Of a DNA stretch of 64,000 nt, positions 36,727 through 44,967 are shown piece by piece; the stretch's first letter is position 1, and each line of letters opens with the position of its first letter. The position numbers and the translations under genes were made by a program. The notes beneath the pieces are model-generated. The model saw only the letters and a list, made by a program, of their open reading frames with translations, was not told the origin of the DNA and ran no database searches. This stretch comes from Marinomonas algicola (lineage in GTDB: Bacteria; Pseudomonadota; Gammaproteobacteria; Pseudomonadales; Marinomonadaceae): assembly GCF_014805825.1 (NCBI RefSeq), contig NZ_CP061941.1, forward strand, positions 2,170,001 to 2,234,000. The letters run 5' to 3'.

Positions 36727-37746
36727 CTATTTCTTTAATTGCTTTAACAAGGTTTTAGGAAGGTCATTGATTACTAAAGAATTTGTCTCTTCATCAAATC
36801 GCACCGAATCACCTAATAAGCTACTATCAAAACTTAAGGTTAAGGTGCGAGTACTGCCTGAGTAACGGGTCAATTTTTTTAAAGCGGCCTTCTCAACAAA
36901 CATGTCTCGATCCAACGCAAAGCTTTCAGACTCAGCGATTTCCATAAATAAACCCGCCTCATCAGGAGAGAAGCGCTCTTCCACTTCTTTCGCTATTTCG
37001 TTCAAATCGATCCGTTCATTTTCTTCTGCTTTACTCAAACAATGCTCAGCTACAACACGCTTTAATTCATTTGCCTTGGGTACCGACAACGACTTCATGT
37101 CACAATAAGCCGAGGTAACATCCACCAGCTTACGCGTTTCTTTAGAAGTAACTTTAGGCTCATCACAACCAATAAAGCGTGTAAAATAATCACTTTCAAC
37201 TTTCGCAGCACGGCCGAAACGAAAGGAGATATAGCGACTGTCATCACGATCAGCCCATGCTGATAAATTAATACGCATTGCCATATGCAATTTTTCTAAC
37301 TCAATCTGCTCAATTTGCGACAAGCTCAAATCAGCATTTAGCACCATACCATGCTTACGCTTTAATAGTGCGATAAACAGAAAATGGGTGTCATGCAGCT
37401 CATAATGGTTAAACCATAACAAGCCACCTTCGGCCTCTTCTATTTCACCAATACAGGTTACAAAATCTGACGCACACGCTTTGGAAAAAGCCGCAAAATC
37501 ACTAAAAACGTTATTAGAATAAAATTGCGTCAGCAGCCCGGGGAGCTTTGCGCCTGTTTCACTGCCTTCTGGGTTAGAGAATTGACCGGTATTCATCCCA
37601 GAACGATTAAATAAATTACCTATTTGTTCTGCCAACTTTGCCGCCTGCTCATCCACCGCGTTCTCGGTTGGTCGGGCGACCAATACCGCCTTATTTGAAC
37701 CGGTATTCTTTTGCACTTCATGTACGATTAAATTTGCAATTGACAT
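36727..37746 (-). CDS. yejK: Nucleoid-associated protein YejK (NdpA)
   Basis: I start it at the ATG ending at 37746, which has AGAGG upstream and begins MSIANLIVHEVQK, as in E. coli YejK; the frame runs on upstream without homology. The 339-residue protein carries SNPEGSETGAKLPGLLTQFY, FLFIALLKRKHGMVLNADL, YISFRFGRAAKVESDYFTRFIGC and a C-terminal region typical of the family. YejK associates with the nucleoid and binds topoisomerases in E. coli. It is divergent from a small hypothetical gene. Confidence 0.93.
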   Translation of the reverse strand: MSIANLIVHEVQKNTGSNKAVLVARPTENAVDEQAAKLAEQIGNLFNRSGMNTGQFSNPEGSETGAKLPGLLTQFYSNNVFSDFAAFSKACASDFVTCIGEIEEAEGGLLWFNHYELHDTHFLFIALLKRKHGMVLNADLSLSQIEQIELEKLHMAMRINLSAWADRDDSRYISFRFGRAAKVESDYFTRFIGCDEPKVTSKETRKLVDVTSAYCDMKSLSVPKANELKRVVAEHCLSKAEENERIDLNEIAKEVEERFSPDEAGLFMEIAESESFALDRDMFVEKAALKKLTRYSGSTRTLTLSFDSSLLGDSVRFDEETNSLVINDLPKTLLKQLKK

Positions 37747-37858
37747 GGAAACCTCTAAAAAATCGAATAAAATATATACAAATTTCTGAAATCTTGCTGT
37801 ATTGTTAAACGTTAGCCCATCACTATTAAATAATTTTGGAATAAACAACAGACACACT

Positions 37859-38182
37859 ATGACAAAACTGCCTACAACAAAAAGAGAAAAACGCGATGAA
37901 ATCAACTCTCAGATCGATGCATTCCTAAAAGCTAAAGGAGAAATAGTTAAAGCTAATATGGGCGAATCAGGTCTAGTGGACGGAAAGTATAACACGAGCC
38001 ATATTGGTTTTAATGAACCAAAACAAACAAGAACACCCTTAAACTATGTTGTCGCGACCTTAGAGCAAAGAAAGCAGCAGAAGCACGCCAAAAACCCGGT
38101 ACAGCCTAAAAGATCCAACCCTAAGAAAAAAGTCATTTACGATGATTTTGGCGACCCAATTCGATGGGTATGGGAAGATTAA
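37859..38182 (+). CDS. Small lysine-rich hypothetical protein
   Basis: I start it at the ATG at 37859 (MTKLPTTKREKRDEIN), giving 107 residues; the frame extends upstream into the yejK promoter. The protein is basic, with a helical N-terminal part (EINSQIDAFLKAKGEIVKANMGESG), a proline/lysine linker and an acidic aromatic end (VIYDDFGDPIRWVWED). I do not recognise the family with confidence. The divergent layout with yejK (112 bp) suggests a shared promoter region. Confidence 0.6.
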   Translation: MTKLPTTKREKRDEINSQIDAFLKAKGEIVKANMGESGLVDGKYNTSHIGFNEPKQTRTPLNYVVATLEQRKQQKHAKNPVQPKRSNPKKKVIYDDFGDPIRWVWED

Positions 38183-38417
38183 TCATTATAACCTCCTTGG
38201 ATTGGCTACGCTTGTCACTTACTTTTATGATTTCATCTAAAAGCCTTCTTACTAAAATATTGTCGGCTCCCTCCTCTCTCTACACCGCCGAATAACAACA
38301 AACAGGCTTAGTGCCTTCTCAAAACCGTCAAATCACCTAACTTTTTCCTTGTTTGTAAATTCAGCTTTGACACAAAGTGCGTTACCATCACGAGTAAACA
38401 AAATAAGGGAGAGAATT

Positions 38418-38840
38418 ATGTCAATTCATTACTTGCATGCAATGATACGAACCAACAAACTTGAAGAAAGCCATGACTTTTATACTAAAGGCCTAGGTCT
38501 AATCAAAACACGCCAGTACGACAGTGAGAAAGGCCGCTTTTCATTAGTGTATTATGCAACTGAAGAGGGTGCACCAGAAGTAGAGCTTACTTATAACTGG
38601 GATCACAGGGACTACTCAAACGGTGATCAATTTGGCCATCTAGCGTTTCGTGTAGGTGATATTTATCAAGTGTGCCAAACGTTAAGAGACCAAGGCGTCA
38701 CTATTTTAAGACCACCTAGAGATGGCCACATGGCATTTATTAAAGACCCAAATGGCATTTCGATTGAGCTGCTACAAGAAGGTGATAATTTACCGTCACA
38801 AGAACCTTGGGCGTCTATGGAAAACACGGGCAGCTGGTAA
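38418..38840 (+). CDS. gloA: Lactoylglutathione lyase (glyoxalase I) family protein
   Basis: The ATG at 38418 follows AGGGAGAG and gives a 140-residue VOC-fold protein. Ligand residues are at the glyoxalase I positions: H in IHYLHAMIRT, E in PEVELTYNW, H in QFGHLAFRV, and E in NGISIELLQ. The enzyme isomerises the methylglyoxal-glutathione adduct to lactoylglutathione. The three histidine/glutamate-type ligands plus short length suggest the nickel-type bacterial form. It is a single gene. Confidence 0.9.
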   Translation: MSIHYLHAMIRTNKLEESHDFYTKGLGLIKTRQYDSEKGRFSLVYYATEEGAPEVELTYNWDHRDYSNGDQFGHLAFRVGDIYQVCQTLRDQGVTILRPPRDGHMAFIKDPNGISIELLQEGDNLPSQEPWASMENTGSW

Positions 38841-38874
38841 ACCATTCCTAAACAGTGGACAAGAGCACCCACTA

Positions 38875-38929
38875 GAGTTGATTAATTCTCAGAAGTCGAT
38901 CAAGACATAATAATAGGATTAATCAACTC
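38875..38929. repeat. 12-bp perfect inverted repeat after gloA
   Basis: GAGTTGATTAAT (38875-38886) is repeated inverted at 38918-38929 with a 31-base spacer. It lies between the convergent gloA and pentapeptide-repeat genes. No T-run follows either arm, so it is not a typical terminator. It could be a processed hairpin or a protein site. Confidence 0.55.
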
Positions 38930-38982
38930 GTTTATAAGAAAACATAGGCTATATGCGACGTAACCGTTACTTTCATACAAGG

Positions 38983-39594
38983 TCACACTAACCTAATACC
39001 AAGCGATGTTAATAAACTAACCGCCTCATATCGACAAAAGATCGCTTTATCAACCGTATTCTTCGTCACATCAATCTCGTAGTTGGTCGCTCCATTAAAG
39101 TCCGCTCCCGTTAAATTCGTATTCATAAAAACGCTATTCGTTAAATCTGTATGCGTAAATTTGGCTCTAGAAAGTGTCGCTTCTCTAAAATCAACATCAT
39201 GTGCACGACATTCATCAAAAACAATGCCAGGTTGCTTTAATCCGTAGAAAGACGAGGCGTTAACCAAGCACTCTTTAAAATGAAGCGAGGCCCCTAAATC
39301 CATCCCTCTCCAGTAAGCTTTACTCCAATCTACTCCTAACACTTTAGAACCATGAAACTGCACATCTGAAAACTTACTGTTCCTGACATTGATTGCCGTA
39401 AGTTTACACTTCTTGAATACACACTCTTTAAAGGTACAAGAGTCAAAAAACGCTTCCGTAAAATCACAGGATTCAAAGATACAATTATCAAATACAACTC
39501 GACTGAGGGTTTCTTGAACCGCTATATGATGCGTAAATGTTATTCCATCATAGGATTCGTTGTCGATAATAGCGTGTTCCACAAGAGGCTCCAT
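38983..39594 (-). CDS. Pentapeptide-repeat protein, Qnr/McbG-like
   Basis: The protein (203 residues from the ATG ending at 39594; a start at 39624 is also open) is built of A(D/N)LXX-like pentapeptides in two blocks: CDFTEAFFDSCTFKECVFKKCKL onward, then AHDVDFREATLSRAKFTHTDLTNSVFMNTNLTGADF. These are separated by a short break near YGLKQPG, as the two-coil Qnr fold has. The C-terminus (IFCRYEAVSLLTSLGIRLV) resembles the terminal helix of Qnr and McbG. Those proteins mimic DNA and protect gyrase from quinolones or microcin B17. The resistance role is inferred, not shown. Confidence 0.75.
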   Translation of the reverse strand: MEPLVEHAIIDNESYDGITFTHHIAVQETLSRVVFDNCIFESCDFTEAFFDSCTFKECVFKKCKLTAINVRNSKFSDVQFHGSKVLGVDWSKAYWRGMDLGASLHFKECLVNASSFYGLKQPGIVFDECRAHDVDFREATLSRAKFTHTDLTNSVFMNTNLTGADFNGATNYEIDVTKNTVDKAIFCRYEAVSLLTSLGIRLV

Positions 39595-39727
39595 TTTCAA
39601 AATACCAAACACGCACCATACCATATTTTACTTTTAAATAAGAGCAAGCATAATCAGCCACTCGCCATATTCACCAAGATAACATCTTGATAAATTAACG
39701 GAACTATGACTATAAAAGCCATCTATT

Positions 39728-39743
39728 ATGAATTAATATTCAA
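39728..39743. promoter_or_regulatory. Degenerate copy of the island operator before the SorC-type regulator
   Basis: ATGAATTAATATTCAA keeps the TGAAT-N4-ATTCA half-sites of the two stronger copies at 44086 and 48563. It lies 100 bp before the regulator start, consistent with autoregulation. Confidence 0.55.
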
Positions 39744-39842
39744 TATTGCATTTTTACGATATCTTTTTAATTTCACCCCATTACAGTGGCTAGAACAAAC
39801 AACGATCCACTATGAGTGCATATTGAACTTGCGGAACTTTAC

Positions 39843-40811
39843 ATGTCTAAAAACGATGAAACACGATTACTATTGAAAATTGCCACTTTGTACTACCAAG
39901 AAGGGTTGAAGCAAGCTCAAATTGCTAAACAGCTTCGGTTGTCTCAATCTCAAGTTTCTCGCTCTATTACTCGTTGCTTAAAGGAAGGCATCGTTAAGAT
40001 CAACGTAGTACAACCACCAAATGTATTTATGTCTTTGGAGTCCACTATTCAAAAGACGTTTAGTGTACCTAATGTCATTGTGGTTGATGTGGAAGACCGA
40101 GCGTCAGACGCGCAAATAAAACGCGCTATAGGCTCCTCGTCAGCCCATTACTTGGACACCTCATTACGAGATGGCGATTTAATTGGCATTTCTTCTTGGA
40201 GTGAAACGATTCGCTCTATGATTGATTATTTGACCCCAGCAAAATCCAAAACAAAGGGTGTGATTCAGTTATTGGGGGGAGTCGGTCATAACGGCAGTAT
40301 CCAAGCCACAATTTTAACGCAAAACATGGCCGACATTTTAACTTGCCCTGCTTATATGTTACCCGCTCAAAGTATTGAGCAGTCGGTTGCCGAAAAGAAT
40401 AAGCTACTCAAGACAAGCGGCGTATCGGAAGTGGTAAACATGTTTAATGAAGTCAACATGGCCATTGTAGGTATCGGTATGTTAGAACCCTCAAATCTCC
40501 TGCGTAATTCAGGTAACTACTATGACGAAGACACACTCAAAATGCTGGCTGATCGCGGCGCCGTTGGCGATATTAGCTTGCATTATTACAACCAATCAGG
40601 TCAAGCGGTACTTAATGACACAGAGAACCCTGTTATTGGAATGAGTTTAGAACAATTAAACGCGTGTGAGCATGTGGTAGCGCTTGCGGGTGGACTAGAC
40701 AAAGTGGAAGCCATTAAAGGTGCATTACGTGGCGGTTACATCGATGTGTTGATAACAGACCGAATCACCGCCGAAGCAATGGTTAAGAGCACGAACTCAG
40801 TCGGCATTTAG
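39843..40811 (+). CDS. SorC/DeoR-type sugar-binding transcriptional regulator
   Basis: I start it at the ATG at 39843 (MSKNDETRLL), giving 322 residues. An N-terminal helix-turn-helix lies at about 23-44 (KQAQIAKQLRLSQSQVSRSI). The SorC-type sugar-phosphate-binding domain follows, with VIQLLGGVGHNG, PAYMLPAQSIEQS and a C-terminal VVALAGGLDKVEAIKGALRGGYIDVLITDRITAEAM. Such regulators respond to a phosphorylated intermediate of the pathway they control. Its 3' end overlaps the kinase gene's by 29 bp, tying it to the adjacent sugar cluster. Confidence 0.92.
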   Translation: MSKNDETRLLLKIATLYYQEGLKQAQIAKQLRLSQSQVSRSITRCLKEGIVKINVVQPPNVFMSLESTIQKTFSVPNVIVVDVEDRASDAQIKRAIGSSSAHYLDTSLRDGDLIGISSWSETIRSMIDYLTPAKSKTKGVIQLLGGVGHNGSIQATILTQNMADILTCPAYMLPAQSIEQSVAEKNKLLKTSGVSEVVNMFNEVNMAIVGIGMLEPSNLLRNSGNYYDEDTLKMLADRGAVGDISLHYYNQSGQAVLNDTENPVIGMSLEQLNACEHVVALAGGLDKVEAIKGALRGGYIDVLITDRITAEAMVKSTNSVGI

Positions 40812-42270
40812 CAACAGCCGTTTTCCAACCAAGGTAACGAGCTTGCCAGTAGGCTTGTTTGTCTGCTCTGGGTTCAAACAAAGTCACTTCGCCTTCTAAC
40901 GTTGCCAATGCTTCTTTATTTTCCCACCAGCCGATTGACAGTCCTGCAAGATAACCCGCTCCCACAGCAGACACTTCGGCCACATCCCCACGACGAATCG
41001 TCACACCCAGCAAGTCGGCTTGCGCCTGCATCAGCCAATCATTTAATGTAGGTCCGCCATCAACGGACAAGCATTCGATCTTTTCAGGCAGTTCATCGGC
41101 AATCACATGAAACACATCCGCCACTTGAAAAAGCACTGATTCAAAAGACGAACGGGCGATATCCTCTCGCTCTGTAGAACTTTTCAGCCCACAAAAAATG
41201 CCCGTGGCATCCAAATCCCAATAGGGTGCGCCAAGCCCAGACAAAGCAGGCACAAAATACACGGTATGATCCGAATCGGCTTGAGCAGCAAGTTCACACA
41301 TGGCGTCCATGCTTTCAACGCCGAGCATACGCCGCGTCCAATCTATCGCCGACCCCGTATGCGTAATATTACCCTCTAGACCATAAAATAATGTGGCGTC
41401 ATCCCAAGCTATGGTTGTACTGATCTCATCACGAATGCTTGGCAATATAGACATCGCCGCCATCACTGAGCTGCCTGTTCCATAAGTCGCTTTGACGACC
41501 CCGGCTTTGTAACCACCATGACCATATAAAGCCGCGTGCGAATCCCCTACTTGCGAGGCGATAGGTATACCCTCTTTCAGAACACCAAACTCTGTTGTCA
41601 AACCAACCACTTGAGAAGACGCGACCACGTCGGGTAACGCCGCAGCCGAAATCTCTAATCGCGTTAAAATCGTCGTATCCCAGGCTTGTGAACCAATATT
41701 AAACAATTGCGTACGAGCGGCATTAGACGCATCCGTCACAAACACATTATGGGCCATATTCCATACCATCCAAGTGTTAATAGTACCGATACAAATCTCA
41801 CCTTTTTCCGCTCGTGCATGACCATCAGGGATTTGCTTTAATGCCATGGACACTTTCGTGGCTGGAAACATAGGGTCAAGGGTCAAACCTGTAGACGTTT
41901 GAACATAACGACTAAAAGCGTCGTCTTGGCGCAATGCCTCACACAAGGACTCTGAACGTCGACATTGCCAACTCATCACTTGAGTGAGAGGCTTGCCGGT
42001 AAGGCGTTCCCATAGCACCACCGATTCACGTTGATTGCTAATCGCTACCGCTTCTATTTCAACATCTCCCTCAATAGAATCAACGGCAAGGGCAATAGAC
42101 ACTTTCATTTTTTCAATGATTTCCAGCGGATCTTGCTCAACAACGCCCACAGAAGGAAAGTTGATGGATAAAGGCGCAGATCCTTTACTAATTACTTTGC
42201 CCTGTTTATTTAGAAGCAAAGATTTAACATTGGTTGTGCCTTCGTCAATGGCTAAAATAACCTTTTGCAT
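40783..42270 (-). CDS. FGGY-family carbohydrate kinase
   Basis: The 495-residue protein has the FGGY layout: phosphate loop IDEGTTNVKSLL at the N-terminus, ISNQRESVVLWERLTGKPL, a catalytic aspartate in QVGDSHAALYGHG, ATP-binding YGTGSSVMA, and DGGPTLNDWLMQAQADLLG in the second domain. It resembles glycerol and erythritol/apulose kinases more than xylulokinase. It is the last gene of the transketolase unit, starting 4 bp after the small transketolase subunit. It probably phosphorylates the ketose made by the SDR enzymes; the exact sugar is unknown. Confidence 0.88.
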   Translation of the reverse strand: MQKVILAIDEGTTNVKSLLLNKQGKVISKGSAPLSINFPSVGVVEQDPLEIIEKMKVSIALAVDSIEGDVEIEAVAISNQRESVVLWERLTGKPLTQVMSWQCRRSESLCEALRQDDAFSRYVQTSTGLTLDPMFPATKVSMALKQIPDGHARAEKGEICIGTINTWMVWNMAHNVFVTDASNAARTQLFNIGSQAWDTTILTRLEISAAALPDVVASSQVVGLTTEFGVLKEGIPIASQVGDSHAALYGHGGYKAGVVKATYGTGSSVMAAMSILPSIRDEISTTIAWDDATLFYGLEGNITHTGSAIDWTRRMLGVESMDAMCELAAQADSDHTVYFVPALSGLGAPYWDLDATGIFCGLKSSTEREDIARSSFESVLFQVADVFHVIADELPEKIECLSVDGGPTLNDWLMQAQADLLGVTIRRGDVAEVSAVGAGYLAGLSIGWWENKEALATLEGEVTLFEPRADKQAYWQARYLGWKTAVAKCRLSSCS

Positions 42271-42274
42271 TCAC

Positions 42275-43219
42275 TCACTCACTCTGCAAAAATTGCTGAC
42301 AAATAGATTGAATGCCCACGCTATCAATCGACAGTTGTTGACGAGTATACGCCCTGTCACCCGCTGCGGCATAGTCACCATCAGCAACACCTAGCCTGAT
42401 TAATTTTGCAGCGCAGGCATTTTCTGCCATCACCTCAGACACGACACTGCCCAAACCACCATTAATGTTGTGTTCTTCTACCGTCACAACAAGCTTTGCT
42501 TTGTTTAATTGTGCGGCAAGAGTACCTTTATTTAATGGACGAATAGACGACACATTCAGTACGCTAATGTGAACGCCTTTTTCTTTCAATTCGTTTGCCG
42601 CCGCGACCGCTTCATGCACGACAGAGCCTAAAGCACAAACCACTATCTCATCCCCGTCACATAATAACGAAGGTTCACCCGCGACAAACTTATAATCACT
42701 AGAATGCAATTCAGGTAAGGCTTTACCATCCATTCGAATATAAACAGGGCCTTGTTCAGCAATGGCGTATTCAATGATTTGCTTACATTCAACCGGGCAG
42801 CTCGGCGCAAAGATTTTGATGTTACCGAACCCTCTCATCACACCAATATCATCAATAGAATGATGGGTACTGGCCAAAGGCCCATAACTTGCTCCAGAGT
42901 TCAAACCAAATAATTTCACGTTGGTATTGTTATAACAAACATCGACTTTTACTTGTTCGTTAGAGCGCGAAATTAAAAAAGGCGCGGCGTTACAGGTCAC
43001 GGCGACCTTGCCCGCTAGCGCCAAGCCTGCTGCTGTGCCCACCATCACCTGCTCTGCAATACCGACATTAACTAATCGGTCTGGAAACGCCTCAACAAAA
43101 GGTGTAATTTTTGAGGTAGAAGTCGAGTCCGCCACCACGGGAACGAGGTCAACGCCATTCTTCACCGCATCAATAAAACATTGCACCATGATATTCGCTA
43201 AATGTTCGCTGTTAGACAT
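42275..43219 (-). CDS. Transketolase, C-terminal (pyrimidine-binding and C) subunit
   Basis: The 314-residue protein corresponds to the second half of a transketolase: the Pyr domain (VDLVPVVADSTSTSKITPFVEAFPDRLVNVGIAEQVMVGTAAGLA), YNNTNVKLFGLNSG, STHHSIDDIGVMRGFGNI, and the C-terminal domain (VVCALGSVVHEAVAA). It must pair with the N-terminal subunit encoded just upstream, which overlaps it by 8 bp. GGAG lies before the ATG. Split transketolases are often dedicated to one catabolic pathway. Confidence 0.9.
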   Translation of the reverse strand: MSNSEHLANIMVQCFIDAVKNGVDLVPVVADSTSTSKITPFVEAFPDRLVNVGIAEQVMVGTAAGLALAGKVAVTCNAAPFLISRSNEQVKVDVCYNNTNVKLFGLNSGASYGPLASTHHSIDDIGVMRGFGNIKIFAPSCPVECKQIIEYAIAEQGPVYIRMDGKALPELHSSDYKFVAGEPSLLCDGDEIVVCALGSVVHEAVAAANELKEKGVHISVLNVSSIRPLNKGTLAAQLNKAKLVVTVEEHNINGGLGSVVSEVMAENACAAKLIRLGVADGDYAAAGDRAYTRQQLSIDSVGIQSICQQFLQSE

Positions 43220-44042
43220 CGGCCAGCTCCTTTAATGCACGTTCAATTTCTTCACCTTTCGGAACCCTGTGATGCCACTCTGGACGCCCTGCAATAAAGG
43301 ATACGCCAGCGCCTTTTATGGTATTCGCAATCACTACATGCGGTTTTCCAGCCGGTGTTAAGCCTTCTAACACATCCACTACGGATGCCATGTTATTCCC
43401 TTCACATTGATGAACATCGAATCCAAAGGCTTTCCATTTTTCATCTAATGGGTCTGTTCTCATAATGGATGCCGTTGCACCAGCCAATTGCAGCTTATTT
43501 TTATCATTGATAACAATCAGGTTATCCAGTTGATAATGCGCGGCGACCAATGCGGCTTCCCAGTTACTGCCTTCAGCGAGTTCACCGTCACCCGTAACCA
43601 CATACACTTTACGAGAGCTGCCATCGCGCTTTGCGGCTAACGCCAAGCCAACCGCCACAGGTAGACCGTGACCTAACGCGCCTGTATTCAACTCAACGCC
43701 TGGCGTTTTTTGGCGCACTGGATGGCCCGGCAAATGGGAATCGTTGTGCTGGTAACTTGGCAACCACTCTTCTGGGATGTAACCCGCTTCCGCGAGCACA
43801 CAATAATACCCCCCCGCCGCATGGCCTTTAGACTGGATATAAATGTCTCTAGTGTCGTCTTGAGTACGATCTGGCGCGCAGTTTAAAAGGCGAAAATACA
43901 ACGCGGTGACGATTTCTACCTGAGACAGGTCGGCCCCTGTATGGCCGCCCGCAGGACTGTTCGCATTCAAGTTAATGATCTTTCTTCGAATTGAACGCGC
44001 TTTACGTTCAAGTTCTCCAATCTCTAGTTTGAAAGGATTCAT
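43212..44042 (-). CDS. Transketolase, N-terminal (ThDP diphosphate-binding) subunit
   Basis: The 276-residue protein carries the PP domain of transketolase: ANSPAGGHTGADLSQVE, SKGHAAGGYYCVLAEAGY, TGALGHGLPVAVGLALAAK, and the ThDP motif GDGELAEGSNWEAA...DNLIVINDKN. The start has a strong AGGAGG site. A perfect ATGAATATTTATTCAT palindrome lies 44 bp upstream. With the C subunit it would transfer a two-carbon unit between phosphorylated sugars. It heads the transketolase-kinase unit. Confidence 0.9.
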   Translation of the reverse strand: MNPFKLEIGELERKARSIRRKIINLNANSPAGGHTGADLSQVEIVTALYFRLLNCAPDRTQDDTRDIYIQSKGHAAGGYYCVLAEAGYIPEEWLPSYQHNDSHLPGHPVRQKTPGVELNTGALGHGLPVAVGLALAAKRDGSSRKVYVVTGDGELAEGSNWEAALVAAHYQLDNLIVINDKNKLQLAGATASIMRTDPLDEKWKAFGFDVHQCEGNNMASVVDVLEGLTPAGKPHVVIANTIKGAGVSFIAGRPEWHHRVPKGEEIERALKELADV

Positions 44043-44085
44043 ATATCCTCCTGTTAAATCAGACGATCTGAATTAAATTTCTCAT

Positions 44086-44101
44086 ATGAATATTTATTCA
44101 T
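44086..44101. promoter_or_regulatory. Island operator, copy before the transketolase unit
   Basis: ATGAATATTTATTCAT is a palindrome with half-sites TGAAT and ATTCA. The same 16 bases occur at 48564-48579 between the importer and SDR genes. It is the best candidate site for the SorC-type regulator. Confidence 0.75.
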
Positions 44102-44126
44102 TTCGGTCAAAAAATATTGACAGCTC

Positions 44127-44915
44127 TTACCAGCAGACAAATCCACCATCTACCAATAAATCCACACCGGTACAAAAGGAAGCCGCATCAGAAGACAGGA
44201 AAATCGCAGGACCCGCCATTTCTTCCACTTTTGCCATTCTTCCCATCGGCGTTTGGCGTTCAAATTCTTTGGTTTGATGAATCATTTCTGGACGAGTGTT
44301 CATCGGCGTTGCGGTGTAACCCGGACTAATCGAATTAACGCGAATATTTTTGTCTACCCACTCCATTGCCAAGCTTTTGGTGAGATGAATAACACCCGCC
44401 TTAGAAGTGTTGTAATGCGCTTGCTCAAGACCACGATTTACGATGACGCCAGACATAGAAGCAATGTTCACAATAGAACCGCCGCCACTTTTCTCCATCA
44501 ATTCAGCTTGCGCTTTACAAGAGTGCCAGATGCCCGTTAGATTAATGTCGATCACGCGTTGCCACTGGTCTGGCTCCATGTCTAGGGCAGGATTCGCATT
44601 GGCGATGCCCGCCGCATTAACCGAGATATCAAGGCAACCAAACGTGTCCTCAGTTAATTTTACCGCTGTGCGTAAAGACTCAAGATCACATACGTCACCA
44701 GTATAATGGATGGCTTCACCGCCCATCTTTTTAATACGGGCAACCGTGTCAGTGATGCCGGCGTTTTGTAAATCAAAACACACTATTTTTGCACCCGCAC
44801 TGGCAAGTGCTTGAGCAATGCATTGCCCTATTCCACTGCCAGCACCTGTGACCATGGCAACGCGCCCAGATAAATCAAAAAGTTTGGCTGCATTAATGTT
44901 CAAATCAATCATCAT
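44127..44915 (-). CDS. SDR-family polyol/sugar dehydrogenase
   Basis: The 262-residue classical SDR enzyme has the NAD(P) motif TGAGSGIG, NAAG, and the S-Y-K catalytic set (ASMSGVIVNRGLEQAHYNTSK). The C-terminal LVDGGFVCW resembles galactitol/arabinitol-type dehydrogenases, which end in DGGYTVW. It lies 52 bp after the importer ATPase, and the first operator copy separates it from the transketolase genes. A role in oxidising an imported polyol or sugar is inferred. Tandem ATGs leave the start uncertain by one codon. Confidence 0.88.
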   Translation of the reverse strand: MMIDLNINAAKLFDLSGRVAMVTGAGSGIGQCIAQALASAGAKIVCFDLQNAGITDTVARIKKMGGEAIHYTGDVCDLESLRTAVKLTEDTFGCLDISVNAAGIANANPALDMEPDQWQRVIDINLTGIWHSCKAQAELMEKSGGGSIVNIASMSGVIVNRGLEQAHYNTSKAGVIHLTKSLAMEWVDKNIRVNSISPGYTATPMNTRPEMIHQTKEFERQTPMGRMAKVEEMAGPAIFLSSDAASFCTGVDLLVDGGFVCW

Positions 44916-44967
44916 GGTTACCTAATCAAATTAAAGTGTTAAACGTTCTTAATAATGGGAGCTGTTG

